Shown here: piece after piece, positions 1 through 6,083 of the stretch | Layout: the number at the start of each line of letters is the position of its first letter | How positions within the stretch are numbered: the first letter of the stretch is position 1 | DNA from: Gammaproteobacteria bacterium | Lineage (GTDB): Bacteria; Pseudomonadota; Gammaproteobacteria; Tenderiales; Tenderiaceae | Direction: 5' to 3' | Assembly (NCBI GenBank): GCA_027001525.1 | Contig: JALTMR010000088.1 | Coordinates: 1-7,554, forward strand | Length of the DNA stretch: 7,554 nucleotides | The notes under the pieces: generated by a model | Told to the model about the DNA's origin: nothing | Seen by the model: only the letters and a program-made list of their open reading frames with translations | Database searches by the model: none | Program-made: the position numbers and the translations under genes

Positions 1-1227
1 GATACAGCCATTGGCACGATCCAGATCCAGACTATCCCAACGCTTGCTCTGGCTAAAAGCCTGCTGCGTCGGCACATTACCGGGAGCCGCCTTAAAGAAG
101 GTGTGTACCGCCTCGTCATCAGTTCGACAAATATCCCACTGATCCAGCGCTGCGCCCAAACTGGGCGCGTGCACCACCTTGGCGTCGCGATGAATCAAAC
201 CCGCACGATCCAGCTCCCCTAAAATAGCCATCACCCCGCCGGCCCGATGCACATCCTCCATGTGGTACTGCTGCGTACTGGGGGCCACCTTGCTCAGGTT
301 GGGCACTTTGCGCGAAAGGCGATCGATATCGTCAACGGTAAAATCGACCCCAGCCTCCTGGGCGGCGGCCAGCAGATGGAGAATCGTGTTGGTGGAGCCG
401 CCCATGGCGATATCGAGACACATCGCGTTCTCAAACGCCGCCTTGGTGGCAATGGCGCGCGGCAGCACAGACGCATCGTCCTGCTCGTAGTAACGCTTGG
501 CCAGGTCCACCGCCACGCGCCCCGCACGCAGAAACAACTGCCGGCGATCCGCATGCGTAGCCAACAGGGAGCCGTTCCCCGGCAGGGACAACCCCAGCGC
601 TTCGGTCAGACAGTTCATGGAGTTGGCGGTAAACATGCCCGAGCATGAGCCGCAGGTGGGGCAGGCGGAACGTTCCACCATCTCTACATCTTCATCGGAC
701 TCGTTGGCATCCGCCGCCGAAACCATGGCATCCACCAAGTCAAGATGGATCTCCTGGCCTCGAATGACCGCCTTGCCCGACTCCATCGGCCCGCCCGAGA
801 CAAAAATCACCGGAATATTGAGCCGCAGCGAGGCATTGAGCATCCCCGGCGTGATCTTGTCACAATTGGAGATGCAGACGATGGCGTCGGCGCAATGGGC
901 GTTGACCATATACTCCACCGCATCGGCAATCAGCTCCCGCGAGGGCAGCGAATAGAGCATGCCACCGTGCCCCATGGCGATGCCGTCATCGATAGCGATG
1001 GTATTAAACTCCTTCGCCACCCCGCCAGCCGCCTCGATCTCACGCGCCACCAGCTGCCCCATATCCTTGAGATGGACATGGCCCGGCACAAACTGGGTAA
1101 ACGAGTTGGCGATGGCAATGATCGGCTTACCGAAATCCTCATCGGTCATTCCAGTAGCACGCCACAAGGCACGCGCTCCGGCCATATTACGACCACCGGT
1201 GGAAGTGCGGGAACGGTATTCAGGCAT
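1..1227 (-). CDS. ilvD: Dihydroxy-acid dehydratase IlvD, 5' part (cut by left edge)
   Basis: IlvD dehydrates 2,3-dihydroxy-isovalerate and 2,3-dihydroxy-3-methylvalerate to the 2-oxo acids that become valine, leucine and isoleucine. It is a cytoplasmic Fe-S and Mg2+ enzyme. The minus frame is open from ATG (1227-1225) to base 1, giving 409 residues of a protein that is usually about 615, so roughly the last third lies outside. The start reads [20 protein letters not shown], typical of the family. Visible active-site elements are D81 in [14 protein letters not shown]122-D123-K124 in [10 protein letters not shown] (cluster cysteine and the lysine that is carbamylated in the family), and C195 in [14 protein letters not shown]. 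The spacing of C122 and C195 agrees with the E. coli enzyme. An AGAGG ribosome site lies 9 nt upstream of the start (complement of 1237-1241). It diverges from ttcA. No frameshift is seen in the visible part. Confidence 0.97.
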   Translation of the reverse strand, partial: MPEYRSRTSTGGRNMAGARALWRATGMTDEDFGKPIIAIANSFTQFVPGHVHLKDMGQLVAREIEAAGGVAKEFNTIAIDDGIAMGHGGMLYSLPSRELIADAVEYMVNAHCADAIVCISNCDKITPGMLNASLRLNIPVIFVSGGPMESGKAVIRGQEIHLDLVDAMVSAADANESDEDVEMVERSACPTCGSCSGMFTANSMNCLTEALGLSLPGNGSLLATHADRRQLFLRAGRVAVDLAKRYYEQDDASVLPRAIATKAAFENAMCLDIAMGGSTNTILHLLAAAQEAGVDFTVDDIDRLSRKVPNLSKVAPSTQQYHMEDVHRAGGVMAILGELDRAGLIHRDAKVVHAPSLGAALDQWDICRTDDEAVHTFFKAAPGNVPTQQAFSQSKRWDSLDLDRANGCI

Positions 1228-1236
1228 TGAAAAAGA

Positions 1237-1241
1237 CCTCT
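1237..1241 (-). promoter_or_regulatory. Ribosome binding site of ilvD
   Basis: Read on the minus strand this is AGAGG, 9 nt before the ATG of ilvD. It supports the chosen start, together with the family-typical N-terminus. Confidence 0.6.
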
Positions 1242-1320
1242 GTGTATAAAATGCGAAAAGAGGCCAACGATAACAAATTTAGCCCCCAGGCGCGACGCAG
1301 CGCAGGCAACCCCACAACTC

Positions 1321-1354
1321 ACACGCCTGTGGCCGGCGCCAGGGCAGGGCGTGT
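1321..1354. repeat. Imperfect inverted repeat between ilvD and ttcA
   Basis: Outer arms ACACGCC (1321-1327) and GGCGTGT (1348-1354) are exact reverse complements. TG/CA continues the stem after a one-base bulge. An inner TGGC/GCCA pair closes on a CGGC loop, leaving a GGG bulge on the right side. The repeat lies in the divergent intergenic gap, next to a -10-like TAAAAT at 1354-1359. It could be an operator shared by both genes, or a hairpin in the leader of the ilvD transcript. There is no T-tract on the plus side; on the minus side the T-run precedes the hairpin, so it does not look like an intrinsic terminator. Function is unproven. Confidence 0.4.
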
Positions 1355-1359
1355 AAAAT
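1354..1359 (+). promoter_or_regulatory. Candidate -10 element for ttcA
   Basis: TAAAAT matches the sigma-70 -10 consensus at 5 of 6 bases and is directly preceded by TG. It sits 35 nt before the ttcA ATG, which would give a leader of about 29 nt. No convincing -35 hexamer is found at 16-18 nt spacing, so this is a weak call. Confidence 0.25.
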
Positions 1360-1394
1360 CCGCCCCAACGTTCCCACACCACAGAAGACCCCGC

Positions 1395-2318
1395 ATGAGC
1401 CTGACCGACCTTTCCGACTCGCAAAAATACAGCTTCAACAAACTGAAAAAGCGCATCTACCGCAACGCCGGCAACGCCATCGTCGATTTCAACATGATCG
1501 GTGACGGTGACAAGGTGATGGTGTGCCTGTCAGGCGGGGCCGACTCCTACACCCTGCTCAACACGTTGATGTACCTGCGCCAGGTCGCGCCCATCCATTT
1601 CGACATCATCGCCGTCAACCTGGACCAGAAACAGCCCGGCTTTCCCGAGCATGTCCTGCCGGCCTATCTCGATGGCCTGGGCATCGACTATAAAATCGTC
1701 GAACGGGACACCTACAGCATCGTCAAAGAGAAAATCCCCGCAGGCAAAACCACCTGCGGCCTCTGCTCCAGATTGCGACGCGGCATTCTCTACCGCACCG
1801 CCGGCGAGCTGGGAGCCACCAAAATCGCCCTGGGGCACCACACCGACGATATCGTCGAAACGATGTTTCTCAACATGTTCTACGGTGCGCGGATGAAAAC
1901 CATGCCGCCCAAGCTCATCTCCGACGACCGCAAAAACATCGTCATTCGGCCGCTGGCCTACTGCCGCGAAAAAGACATCAAACGCTTTGCCGAAATCATG
2001 GCCTTCCCCATCATCCCCTGCAACCTGTGTGGCTCCCAGGACAACCTGCAACGCCAGAACATCAAACAGATGCTGGCCGAATGGGAAAAACAGACGCCGG
2101 GGCGCATCGACAACATCTTCAAGGCGATGCAGCACATCACCCCCTCCCACATGGCCGACACCGACCTGTTCAACTTTACCGACCTCGAACTGGGACGAGA
2201 GCAGGGGCTTACCGAATTTGATACCGCCTTTGATGAAGAGCCCATCGCTCCCCCCAGCCCTCAGCCCGGCACGGAAAAAGCGGAAAAAGTGGTGTGGCAA
2301 CCCGGACCGAAGGAGTAA
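1395..2318 (+). CDS. ttcA: tRNA 2-thiocytidine(32) synthetase TtcA
   Basis: TtcA is an ATP-dependent, Fe-S-dependent enzyme that thiolates cytidine 32 of several tRNAs in the cytoplasm. The 307-residue product is close to the E. coli length of 311 and matches it along its length as I recall it. The family pieces appear in order: [17 protein letters not shown] (PP-loop, 46-51), [18 protein letters not shown]121-x2-C124 in [31 protein letters not shown], and C209/C212 in IPCNLCGSQ. The cysteines agree with the three cluster ligands known in E. coli TtcA (C121, C124 and probably C212 here). The ATG at 1395 is chosen because the family's N-terminus starts there; the frame is open further up to a TTG at 1227, but that stretch is not TtcA-like. 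The ribosome site is weak (AGAAG, 1383-1387). Odd point: the PP-loop reads SGGADS instead of the usual TtcA SGGKDS. Confidence 0.96.
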   Translation: MSLTDLSDSQKYSFNKLKKRIYRNAGNAIVDFNMIGDGDKVMVCLSGGADSYTLLNTLMYLRQVAPIHFDIIAVNLDQKQPGFPEHVLPAYLDGLGIDYKIVERDTYSIVKEKIPAGKTTCGLCSRLRRGILYRTAGELGATKIALGHHTDDIVETMFLNMFYGARMKTMPPKLISDDRKNIVIRPLAYCREKDIKRFAEIMAFPIIPCNLCGSQDNLQRQNIKQMLAEWEKQTPGRIDNIFKAMQHITPSHMADTDLFNFTDLELGREQGLTEFDTAFDEEPIAPPSPQPGTEKAEKVVWQPGPKE

Positions 2319-2332
2319 GGGCGCTACCGCCC
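2319..2332 (+). other. Small hairpin directly after the ttcA stop
   Basis: GGGCG (2319-2323) pairs with CGCCC (2328-2332) over a CTAC tetraloop and starts at the base after the ttcA TAA. No T-tract follows, so on its own it is not an intrinsic terminator; it could protect the 3' end of the message. Confidence 0.3.
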
Positions 2333-2364
2333 GCGACACCAATTTGCAGCTATTCCCTCCACCT

Positions 2365-2393
2365 GCGGCGGGCATTATCATACCCCCCGCCGC
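2365..2393 (+). terminator. GC-rich stem-loop, possible ttcA terminator
   Basis: GCGGCGGG (2365-2372) and CCCGCCGC (2386-2393) form a perfect 8-bp stem around a 13-nt AT-rich loop, about 47 nt after the ttcA stop. The downstream sequence (CTATTCCCC) has no T-run, so efficient intrinsic termination is doubtful. The surrounding 220-bp gap between ttcA and the cobalamin operon shows only this, the smaller hairpin and the candidate promoter listed separately. Confidence 0.3.
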
Positions 2394-2414
2394 CTATTCC
2401 CCAGGTCTGGCGGG

Positions 2415-2443
2415 TTGATCTGCACAGGAGCTGCCGGTATACG
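2415..2443 (+). promoter_or_regulatory. Candidate promoter of the cobalamin operon
   Basis: TTGATC (2415-2420) and TATACG (2438-2443) are 17 nt apart and match the sigma-70 consensus at 4 of 6 bases each. Transcription would begin near 2450, leaving a leader of about 90 nt before the TTG start of cbiG. An exact 6-bp inverted repeat, TGCCGG (2432-2437) and CCGGCA (2449-2454), brackets the -10 box and could be an operator. No cobalamin riboswitch core is recognisable in the leader. Confidence 0.3.
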
Positions 2444-2538
2444 ATAGCCCGGCACACAGTTTCACCACCGGACCCGCGGGCGGACACAGCGAACCAGCGT
2501 TGCCCACCACCTCGCCAGACAGATAAACGAGACCGAAT

Positions 2539-3294
2539 TTGAACGATCACAGCAGCACCTCACCCCGCGTCGCCCTGGTGGCGATCACCAAACACGGCGC
2601 AGCCCAGGTGGCCGCCATGGCCCCGCACATGGCCGACGCCCATATTGTGGTAGCACAGAAATTTGCCCACCTGATGGAAGGGGCCCCCAACAACATCAGT
2701 GCCTACGACGGGCCGCTGCGGGCCCAGATGGGCCAGTTTTTTCACGATTACGACCAGATCGTCTTCTTCGTCTCCCTCGGGGCAGTGGTGCGACTGATAG
2801 CACCCCACCTGAAATCGAAAGATGAAGACCCCGGCATCCTGGTGGTGGACGATGCGGCGCAGTTCGTCATCCCCGTGCTCTCCGGCCATGTGGGTGGTGC
2901 CAACGCCTATGCCGAGAAGCTGGCCGGACTACTGGGGGCGACAGCGGTACTGACCACCGCCTCGGACGTGGGCAAGACCATTCCCGTAGACATCCTCGGC
3001 CGCGAGCTGGGCTGGCAGGTGGAGGCACCAAAGATCAACATCACCCGCGTCTCCGCTCATGTGGTCAACGAAGAGCCTGTCGCCCTGGTGCAGGAGTGTG
3101 GTGCCCGGCACTGGTGGACCCGTCCCACCCCGCTACCCGCAAATATCCACCTGTTCGACCGTTTCGAGGCGGTGGAGCGGGACAAATTCGCCGCCCTGCT
3201 CTGGATCACCCGGCGCGACATCAGCGCCGAGCTGTGGCACGAGCTGGAAGAGCGGCTGGTGGTCTATCGCCCGCCCGAGGGCCAGCAGCCATGA
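2539..3294 (+). CDS. cbiG: Cobalt-precorrin-5A hydrolase CbiG, N-terminal and middle domains only
   Basis: CbiG opens the delta-lactone of cobalt-precorrin-5A and releases the two-carbon C20 fragment as acetaldehyde in the cobalt-early route to cobalamin. The 251-residue product shows the CbiG N-terminal signature: VALVAITKHG (11-20), VSLGAVVRLIAPHL (78-91), LVVDDAAQFVIPVLSGHVGGAN (101-122) and LTTASDVGKTIPVD. A middle domain follows to the end. The CobE-like C-terminal third found in one-piece CbiG (about 350 residues in Salmonella) is absent and is encoded by the next gene, reached through an ATGA overlap. The start must be TTG at 2539: an in-frame TAA lies at 2524-2526, no ATG comes before the conserved N-terminus, and the upstream ribosome site (ACGAGA) is poor. 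A weak site plus a TTG suggests low initiation on the first gene of the operon. No frameshift is needed to explain the split. Confidence 0.9.
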   Translation: MNDHSSTSPRVALVAITKHGAAQVAAMAPHMADAHIVVAQKFAHLMEGAPNNISAYDGPLRAQMGQFFHDYDQIVFFVSLGAVVRLIAPHLKSKDEDPGILVVDDAAQFVIPVLSGHVGGANAYAEKLAGLLGATAVLTTASDVGKTIPVDILGRELGWQVEAPKINITRVSAHVVNEEPVALVQECGARHWWTRPTPLPANIHLFDRFEAVERDKFAALLWITRRDISAELWHELEERLVVYRPPEGQQP

Positions 3295-3692
3295 GCCGGC
3301 AGGTTGTACTCGGCATGGGCTGTGACCGCGGCACAGCGCTGGAGACGCTGGAAAACGCCGTGGATCAGGCGCTTGCGCTGATCAACCTGGAGCGCGACGC
3401 CGTCACCGCACTGGCCACCATCGACAAAAAAAACGACGAGACCGCCCTGCTGGCGCTGGCCGAGCAACAGGCCTGGCCGCTGCATTTTTTCAGCGCCGAG
3501 CAGCTGGCCCGGGTGACGGTGCCAAACCCCTCGGCCGTGGTACTCAAGTACATGGGCACCCCGGCGGTGGCCGAGGCAGCGGCGCTGCTGGCCGCCGCCA
3601 CCGACATGACGGATCTACTGGTTGAAAAACACAAACACCGAGGCGCGGATGGCAAAAATGCCACCGTCTCCATCGTGAGGTTGAGCAAATGA
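3291..3692 (+). CDS. cobE: CobE-like protein (CbiG C-terminal domain)
   Basis: This 133-residue protein matches the CobE / CbiG C-terminal family. It shows VVLGMGCDRGT (5-15), TIDKKNDETALLALAEQQ (43-60), PLHFFSAEQLARV (63-75), VPNPSAVV (77-84), GTPAVAEAAALLAA (89-102) and a closing TVSIVRL strand. CobE is a stand-alone protein in the aerobic pathway of Pseudomonas denitrificans and a fused domain in most CbiG proteins; its exact chemistry is not settled. Here it most likely completes the split CbiG, probably by binding the ring intermediate. The ATG overlaps the cbiG stop (ATGA), with GAGG about 10 nt upstream (3277-3280), so translation is probably coupled and the two subunits made in similar amounts. 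The frame runs open further upstream inside cbiG, but that sequence is not CobE-like. Confidence 0.9.
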   Translation: MSRQVVLGMGCDRGTALETLENAVDQALALINLERDAVTALATIDKKNDETALLALAEQQAWPLHFFSAEQLARVTVPNPSAVVLKYMGTPAVAEAAALLAAATDMTDLLVEKHKHRGADGKNATVSIVRLSK

Positions 3693-5041
3693 GCGGCAAA
3701 ATTCTATTGGTGGGCTTCGGCCCCGGGGCGCGGGAACAGATGACCGGGCGAGCCCTGGCGGCCATCGAGGAGGCTGATGTGGTCATCGGCTACTCCACCT
3801 ACATCAAACTGGTGGCCGAGCTGCTGGACGGCAAGGAGGTGGTGCGCAAGGGAATGACGGAGGAGATCGACCGCTGCATCGAGGCCTATGAACAGGCCAA
3901 ACAAGGCAAAACGGTAGCCCTGATCTCATCCGGCGATATCGGCGTCTACGGCATGGCCGGCCCCACCTACGAAGTGCTGTTCAAATCGGGCTGGACCCCC
4001 GCCAGTGAAATCAAGGTGGAGGTGATTCCCGGCAGCACCGCCCTCTCCTCCTGCGCCTCACTGGTGGGGGCACCGCTGACCCACGACTTCTGCTCCATCT
4101 CGCTGTCGGACCTGCTCACCCCCTGGCCCACCATCGCCGCTCGTATCGAGGCGGCGGGCCGGGCCGATTTTGTCACCGCCCTCTACAACCCCAAAAGCGG
4201 CCGCCGCACCCAGCAGATCGTCGAGGCGCAGCGCATTCTGCTGCAACACCGTAACCCCGCGACCCCGGTGGCCATCGTCAAATCGGCCTACCGCAAACGC
4301 CAGAATATCCAGATGGTCCGGCTCGACCAGATGGCCGAGTGCGACATCGGCATGCTGACCACCGTCATCATCGGCAACAGCACCACCTACCTGCAAGAAG
4401 GGCTGATGATCACCCCGCGCGGCTACGCCAACAAATACGACGATCTCACCGGCGAGGCACTGGCGGGCGAGCAGCGCGGCCGCTCCCTCAGCATGGGGCT
4501 GGAGGGGTGGAAGGGCTGCGTACGCCAGTACCTACGGGCCAATGAAAAGACGACGCTGCGGCAGACCGCCAGCCACTTCAACGCCACCAACGGTGAGATT
4601 CTCAGCGCCATTGCCGAGGCTGCAGAGGGGGATGGTGCCGGCCAGTTCAGCGCCGCAGCGGTTCAGTCTGACCAACACCAGGCCGTCATCGCCGCAGCCC
4701 GCCAATGGGGGCTGTTACGGGCGGTGGTACGCAGCGATGCCGGCGCGGTGAGCGAGCTGATCATTCACGCCGAGGAGTTCAGCCAGCGCGGTGAATGGCT
4801 CAACATCGAAACGCCCTACTTTCATCTCCACATCCACTGGGCCGAGGTCAAACAGGGCTGGCTGATCCGCCGCGGTGAGAGCCTGCGCGGTGTCCACTTC
4901 ACCAACGCCAGGGGCGAGACCCTATTCAACCTCTCCCTGGTGCGGCAAGAGGAGCAGTTCGACCCCGAGGCGCTGGCAGCCTTTGAACAAGACTGGCCCA
5001 CACTGTCCGCCCCATCAACCCACAGCCGCGAGATGCCCTAA
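3689..5041 (+). CDS. cobJ/cbiH: Precorrin-3B C17-methyltransferase with C-terminal ChuX/HutX-like domain
   Basis: CobJ/CbiH uses S-adenosylmethionine to methylate C17 and contract the macrocycle, making the corrin ring. Residues 1 to about 250 form the class III methyltransferase: GFGPG (9-13), SSGDIGVYGMAGP (80-92), IPGSTALSSCASLVGAPLTHDFC (113-135), SISLSDLLTPW (136-146), LYNPKSGRR (165-173), and the closing IIGNSTT and MITPRGY. The usual enzyme ends near residue 250-260; this one has 450. Residues about 277-436 resemble the ChuX/HutX haem-carrier family by recall: an N-terminal helical start (TLRQTASHFNATNGEILSAI), WGLLRAVVRS, FHLHIHWAEVKQGWLIRR (378-395), GETLFNLSLVRQEEQFDP and EALAAFEQ. 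It has a single cysteine (C277), so it is not the Fe-S extension of Bacillus CbiH60. The ATG overlaps the cobE stop (ATGA), with TGAGG 8 nt upstream. The methyltransferase call is firm; the second domain's family is likely and its role is inferred. Confidence 0.93.
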   Translation: MSGKILLVGFGPGAREQMTGRALAAIEEADVVIGYSTYIKLVAELLDGKEVVRKGMTEEIDRCIEAYEQAKQGKTVALISSGDIGVYGMAGPTYEVLFKSGWTPASEIKVEVIPGSTALSSCASLVGAPLTHDFCSISLSDLLTPWPTIAARIEAAGRADFVTALYNPKSGRRTQQIVEAQRILLQHRNPATPVAIVKSAYRKRQNIQMVRLDQMAECDIGMLTTVIIGNSTTYLQEGLMITPRGYANKYDDLTGEALAGEQRGRSLSMGLEGWKGCVRQYLRANEKTTLRQTASHFNATNGEILSAIAEAAEGDGAGQFSAAAVQSDQHQAVIAAARQWGLLRAVVRSDAGAVSELIIHAEEFSQRGEWLNIETPYFHLHIHWAEVKQGWLIRRGESLRGVHFTNARGETLFNLSLVRQEEQFDPEALAAFEQDWPTLSAPSTHSREMP

Positions 5042-5392
5042 ATGAGTGAACTGGAAAAACCGAAGATGATGGCCTACGCCCGCCACATGCTGGTCTGTGT
5101 CGGCCCTCGCTGCACCGAGGATGGCCAATCCCAAAAGCTGTTCGAGAGCCTGGGCGAAAAGTTCAAGCAGGCGGGGCTCAACAAGGGCGACCTGCGCGTC
5201 AAACGCACCCGCACTCACTGTTTTGCCACCTGCAAGTCGGGCCCGGTGCTCTGCGTCCAGCCCGACGGCATCTGGTACTACAACGTCACCCCCGCCAACC
5301 TCGACCGCATCATTCAGCAACACCTGGTGGGCGGTGAGCCGGTGGAAGAGTTGATCTACCATCGCCAGGAGCCGGCCTGCGCCCATGGCTGA
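5042..5392 (+). CDS. Thioredoxin-like [2Fe-2S] ferredoxin of the cobalamin operon
   Basis: This is a 116-residue soluble protein with the cysteine pattern C19-x4-C24-x35-C60-x3-C64. The spacing is the same as in the NuoE subunit of complex I and the thioredoxin-like ferredoxins. The surrounding motifs (HMLVCVGPRC, VKRTRTHCFATCKSGPVLCV, DGIWYYNVTP) are typical of this family. A fifth cysteine, C71, is probably not a ligand. It begins at the base after the CbiH stop and overlaps bluB by 8 nt, so it belongs to the operon. By position it may deliver electrons to a redox step of cobalamin synthesis: a corrin-ring step, cobalt reduction, or flavin reduction for BluB. It may be functionally like the ferredoxin CbiW of Bacillus cobalamin operons; orthology is not established. 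The ribosome site is weak, consistent with coupling to the gene before. Confidence 0.88.
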   Translation: MSELEKPKMMAYARHMLVCVGPRCTEDGQSQKLFESLGEKFKQAGLNKGDLRVKRTRTHCFATCKSGPVLCVQPDGIWYYNVTPANLDRIIQQHLVGGEPVEELIYHRQEPACAHG

Positions 5393-6044
5393 CACGCCCC
5401 ATTTCTCCACCGCCGAGCGCGAGACGCTGCACCGCATCATTCACGCCCGGCGCGACATGCGCCACTTTCTGCGCGGGGTGCCCGTGGCTGCCGAAGCGCT
5501 GCAACGTATTCTCGAAGCGGCCCACGCGGCCCCTTCCGTCGGGCTGATGCAGCCGTGGCGCTTTATCCGTATCACCGATGAGGCACAGCGGCGGGCCATC
5601 GCCCAGCTGGTGAATGATGAAAAGGCGAAAACCGCCGCCGCGCTGGGGGCGCGCAAAGCCGAGTTTCTGCGCCTCAAGGTTGAGGGCATTGGCGACTGCG
5701 CCGAGCTGATCGCCGTGGTCCAGGCCCCCGACGACGGCACCCTCTTCGGCCGCCGCACCCTGCCCGACGAGATGGCGCTCTGCTCCACCGCCTGCGCCAT
5801 CCAGAACATGTGGCTCGCCGCCCGCGCCGAGAACCTCGGCATGGGCTGGGTCTCCCTCTTCGACCCCGCTGCTCTGGCAAAACAACTGGCATGCCCCGCT
5901 GACGCCCACCCCATCGCCCTGCTCTGCATCGGCCCGGTGGCCGAGTTCTACCCGACACCGATGCTGGTGCAGGAGGGGTGGCGTGAAGAAAAACCCATCG
6001 ACAGCCTGCTTTTTGAAAATCGCTGGCCAGACTCCAAACGCTGA
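5385..6044 (+). CDS. bluB: 5,6-dimethylbenzimidazole synthase BluB
   Basis: BluB breaks down reduced FMN with O2 to form 5,6-dimethylbenzimidazole, the lower ligand of cobalamin. The 219-residue product follows Sinorhizobium BluB closely as I recall it: HARRDMRHF (D24 corresponds to the essential Asp32), AAPSVGLMQPWRF (48-60), RLKVEGI (96-102), FGRRTLPDEMALCSTACAIQNMWLAARAE (121-149) and GMGWVSLF with S157 at the conserved serine position. These separate BluB from ordinary nitroreductases. The ATG lies 8 nt inside the ferredoxin gene; AGGAG (5367-5371) sits 13 nt upstream, rather far, so coupling likely helps initiation. It is the last gene of the operon and ends 14 bp from the convergent feoB stop. 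No plus-strand intrinsic terminator is visible after it. Confidence 0.95.
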   Translation: MADTPHFSTAERETLHRIIHARRDMRHFLRGVPVAAEALQRILEAAHAAPSVGLMQPWRFIRITDEAQRRAIAQLVNDEKAKTAAALGARKAEFLRLKVEGIGDCAELIAVVQAPDDGTLFGRRTLPDEMALCSTACAIQNMWLAARAENLGMGWVSLFDPAALAKQLACPADAHPIALLCIGPVAEFYPTPMLVQEGWREEKPIDSLLFENRWPDSKR

Positions 6045-6083
6045 AAAAAAAGGACCGCTCAGAGCAACCGCTGAGCCAGCTCC
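6044..6083 (-). terminator. Intrinsic terminator of feoB
   Basis: On the minus strand GCTCAG (6076-6071) pairs exactly with CTGAGC (6062-6057) over an 8-nt loop. An outer GGA (6083-6081) pairs with TCC (6054-6052) across an internal loop. Eight T residues follow at once (complement of 6051-6044). The stem contains the feoB stop codon and the T-run abuts the bluB stop. On the plus strand the A-run comes before the hairpin, so it should not terminate the bluB transcript by the classical mechanism. Confidence 0.7.

Noticed and set aside
247..955. Plus-strand open frames over ilvD
   Set aside because: They are antisense to well-conserved IlvD sequence, and their products are Arg/His/Ser-rich without domain features.
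1227..1250. TTGAAA and TATAAA as a plus-strand promoter for ttcA
   Set aside because: The spacer is only 12 nt, too short for a sigma-70 promoter.
1227..1394. N-terminal extension of TtcA from a TTG at 1227
   Set aside because: The extra 56 residues would start at the ilvD start codon, have no TtcA similarity, and would make the protein much longer than the family. The ATG at 1395 fits the family N-terminus.
1530..2381. Long minus-strand open frame opposite ttcA (283 codons)
   Set aside because: It lies antisense to a clearly recognised gene; long shadow frames are expected at this GC content and its product resembles no family.
2319..2538. Cobalamin riboswitch upstream of the operon
   Set aside because: The conserved GCCACTG B12 box and the other core blocks were looked for and not seen; only short GC-rich hairpins are present.
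3282..3300. Frameshift mutation joining cbiG and cobE
   Set aside because: Both frames are intact, the break falls between domains, and the ATGA overlap is a normal coupled junction; stand-alone CobE proteins are known.
6042..6062. A-run after bluB as part of a plus-strand terminator
   Set aside because: The run of A precedes the hairpin on the plus strand. The geometry fits only termination of the minus-strand feoB transcript.
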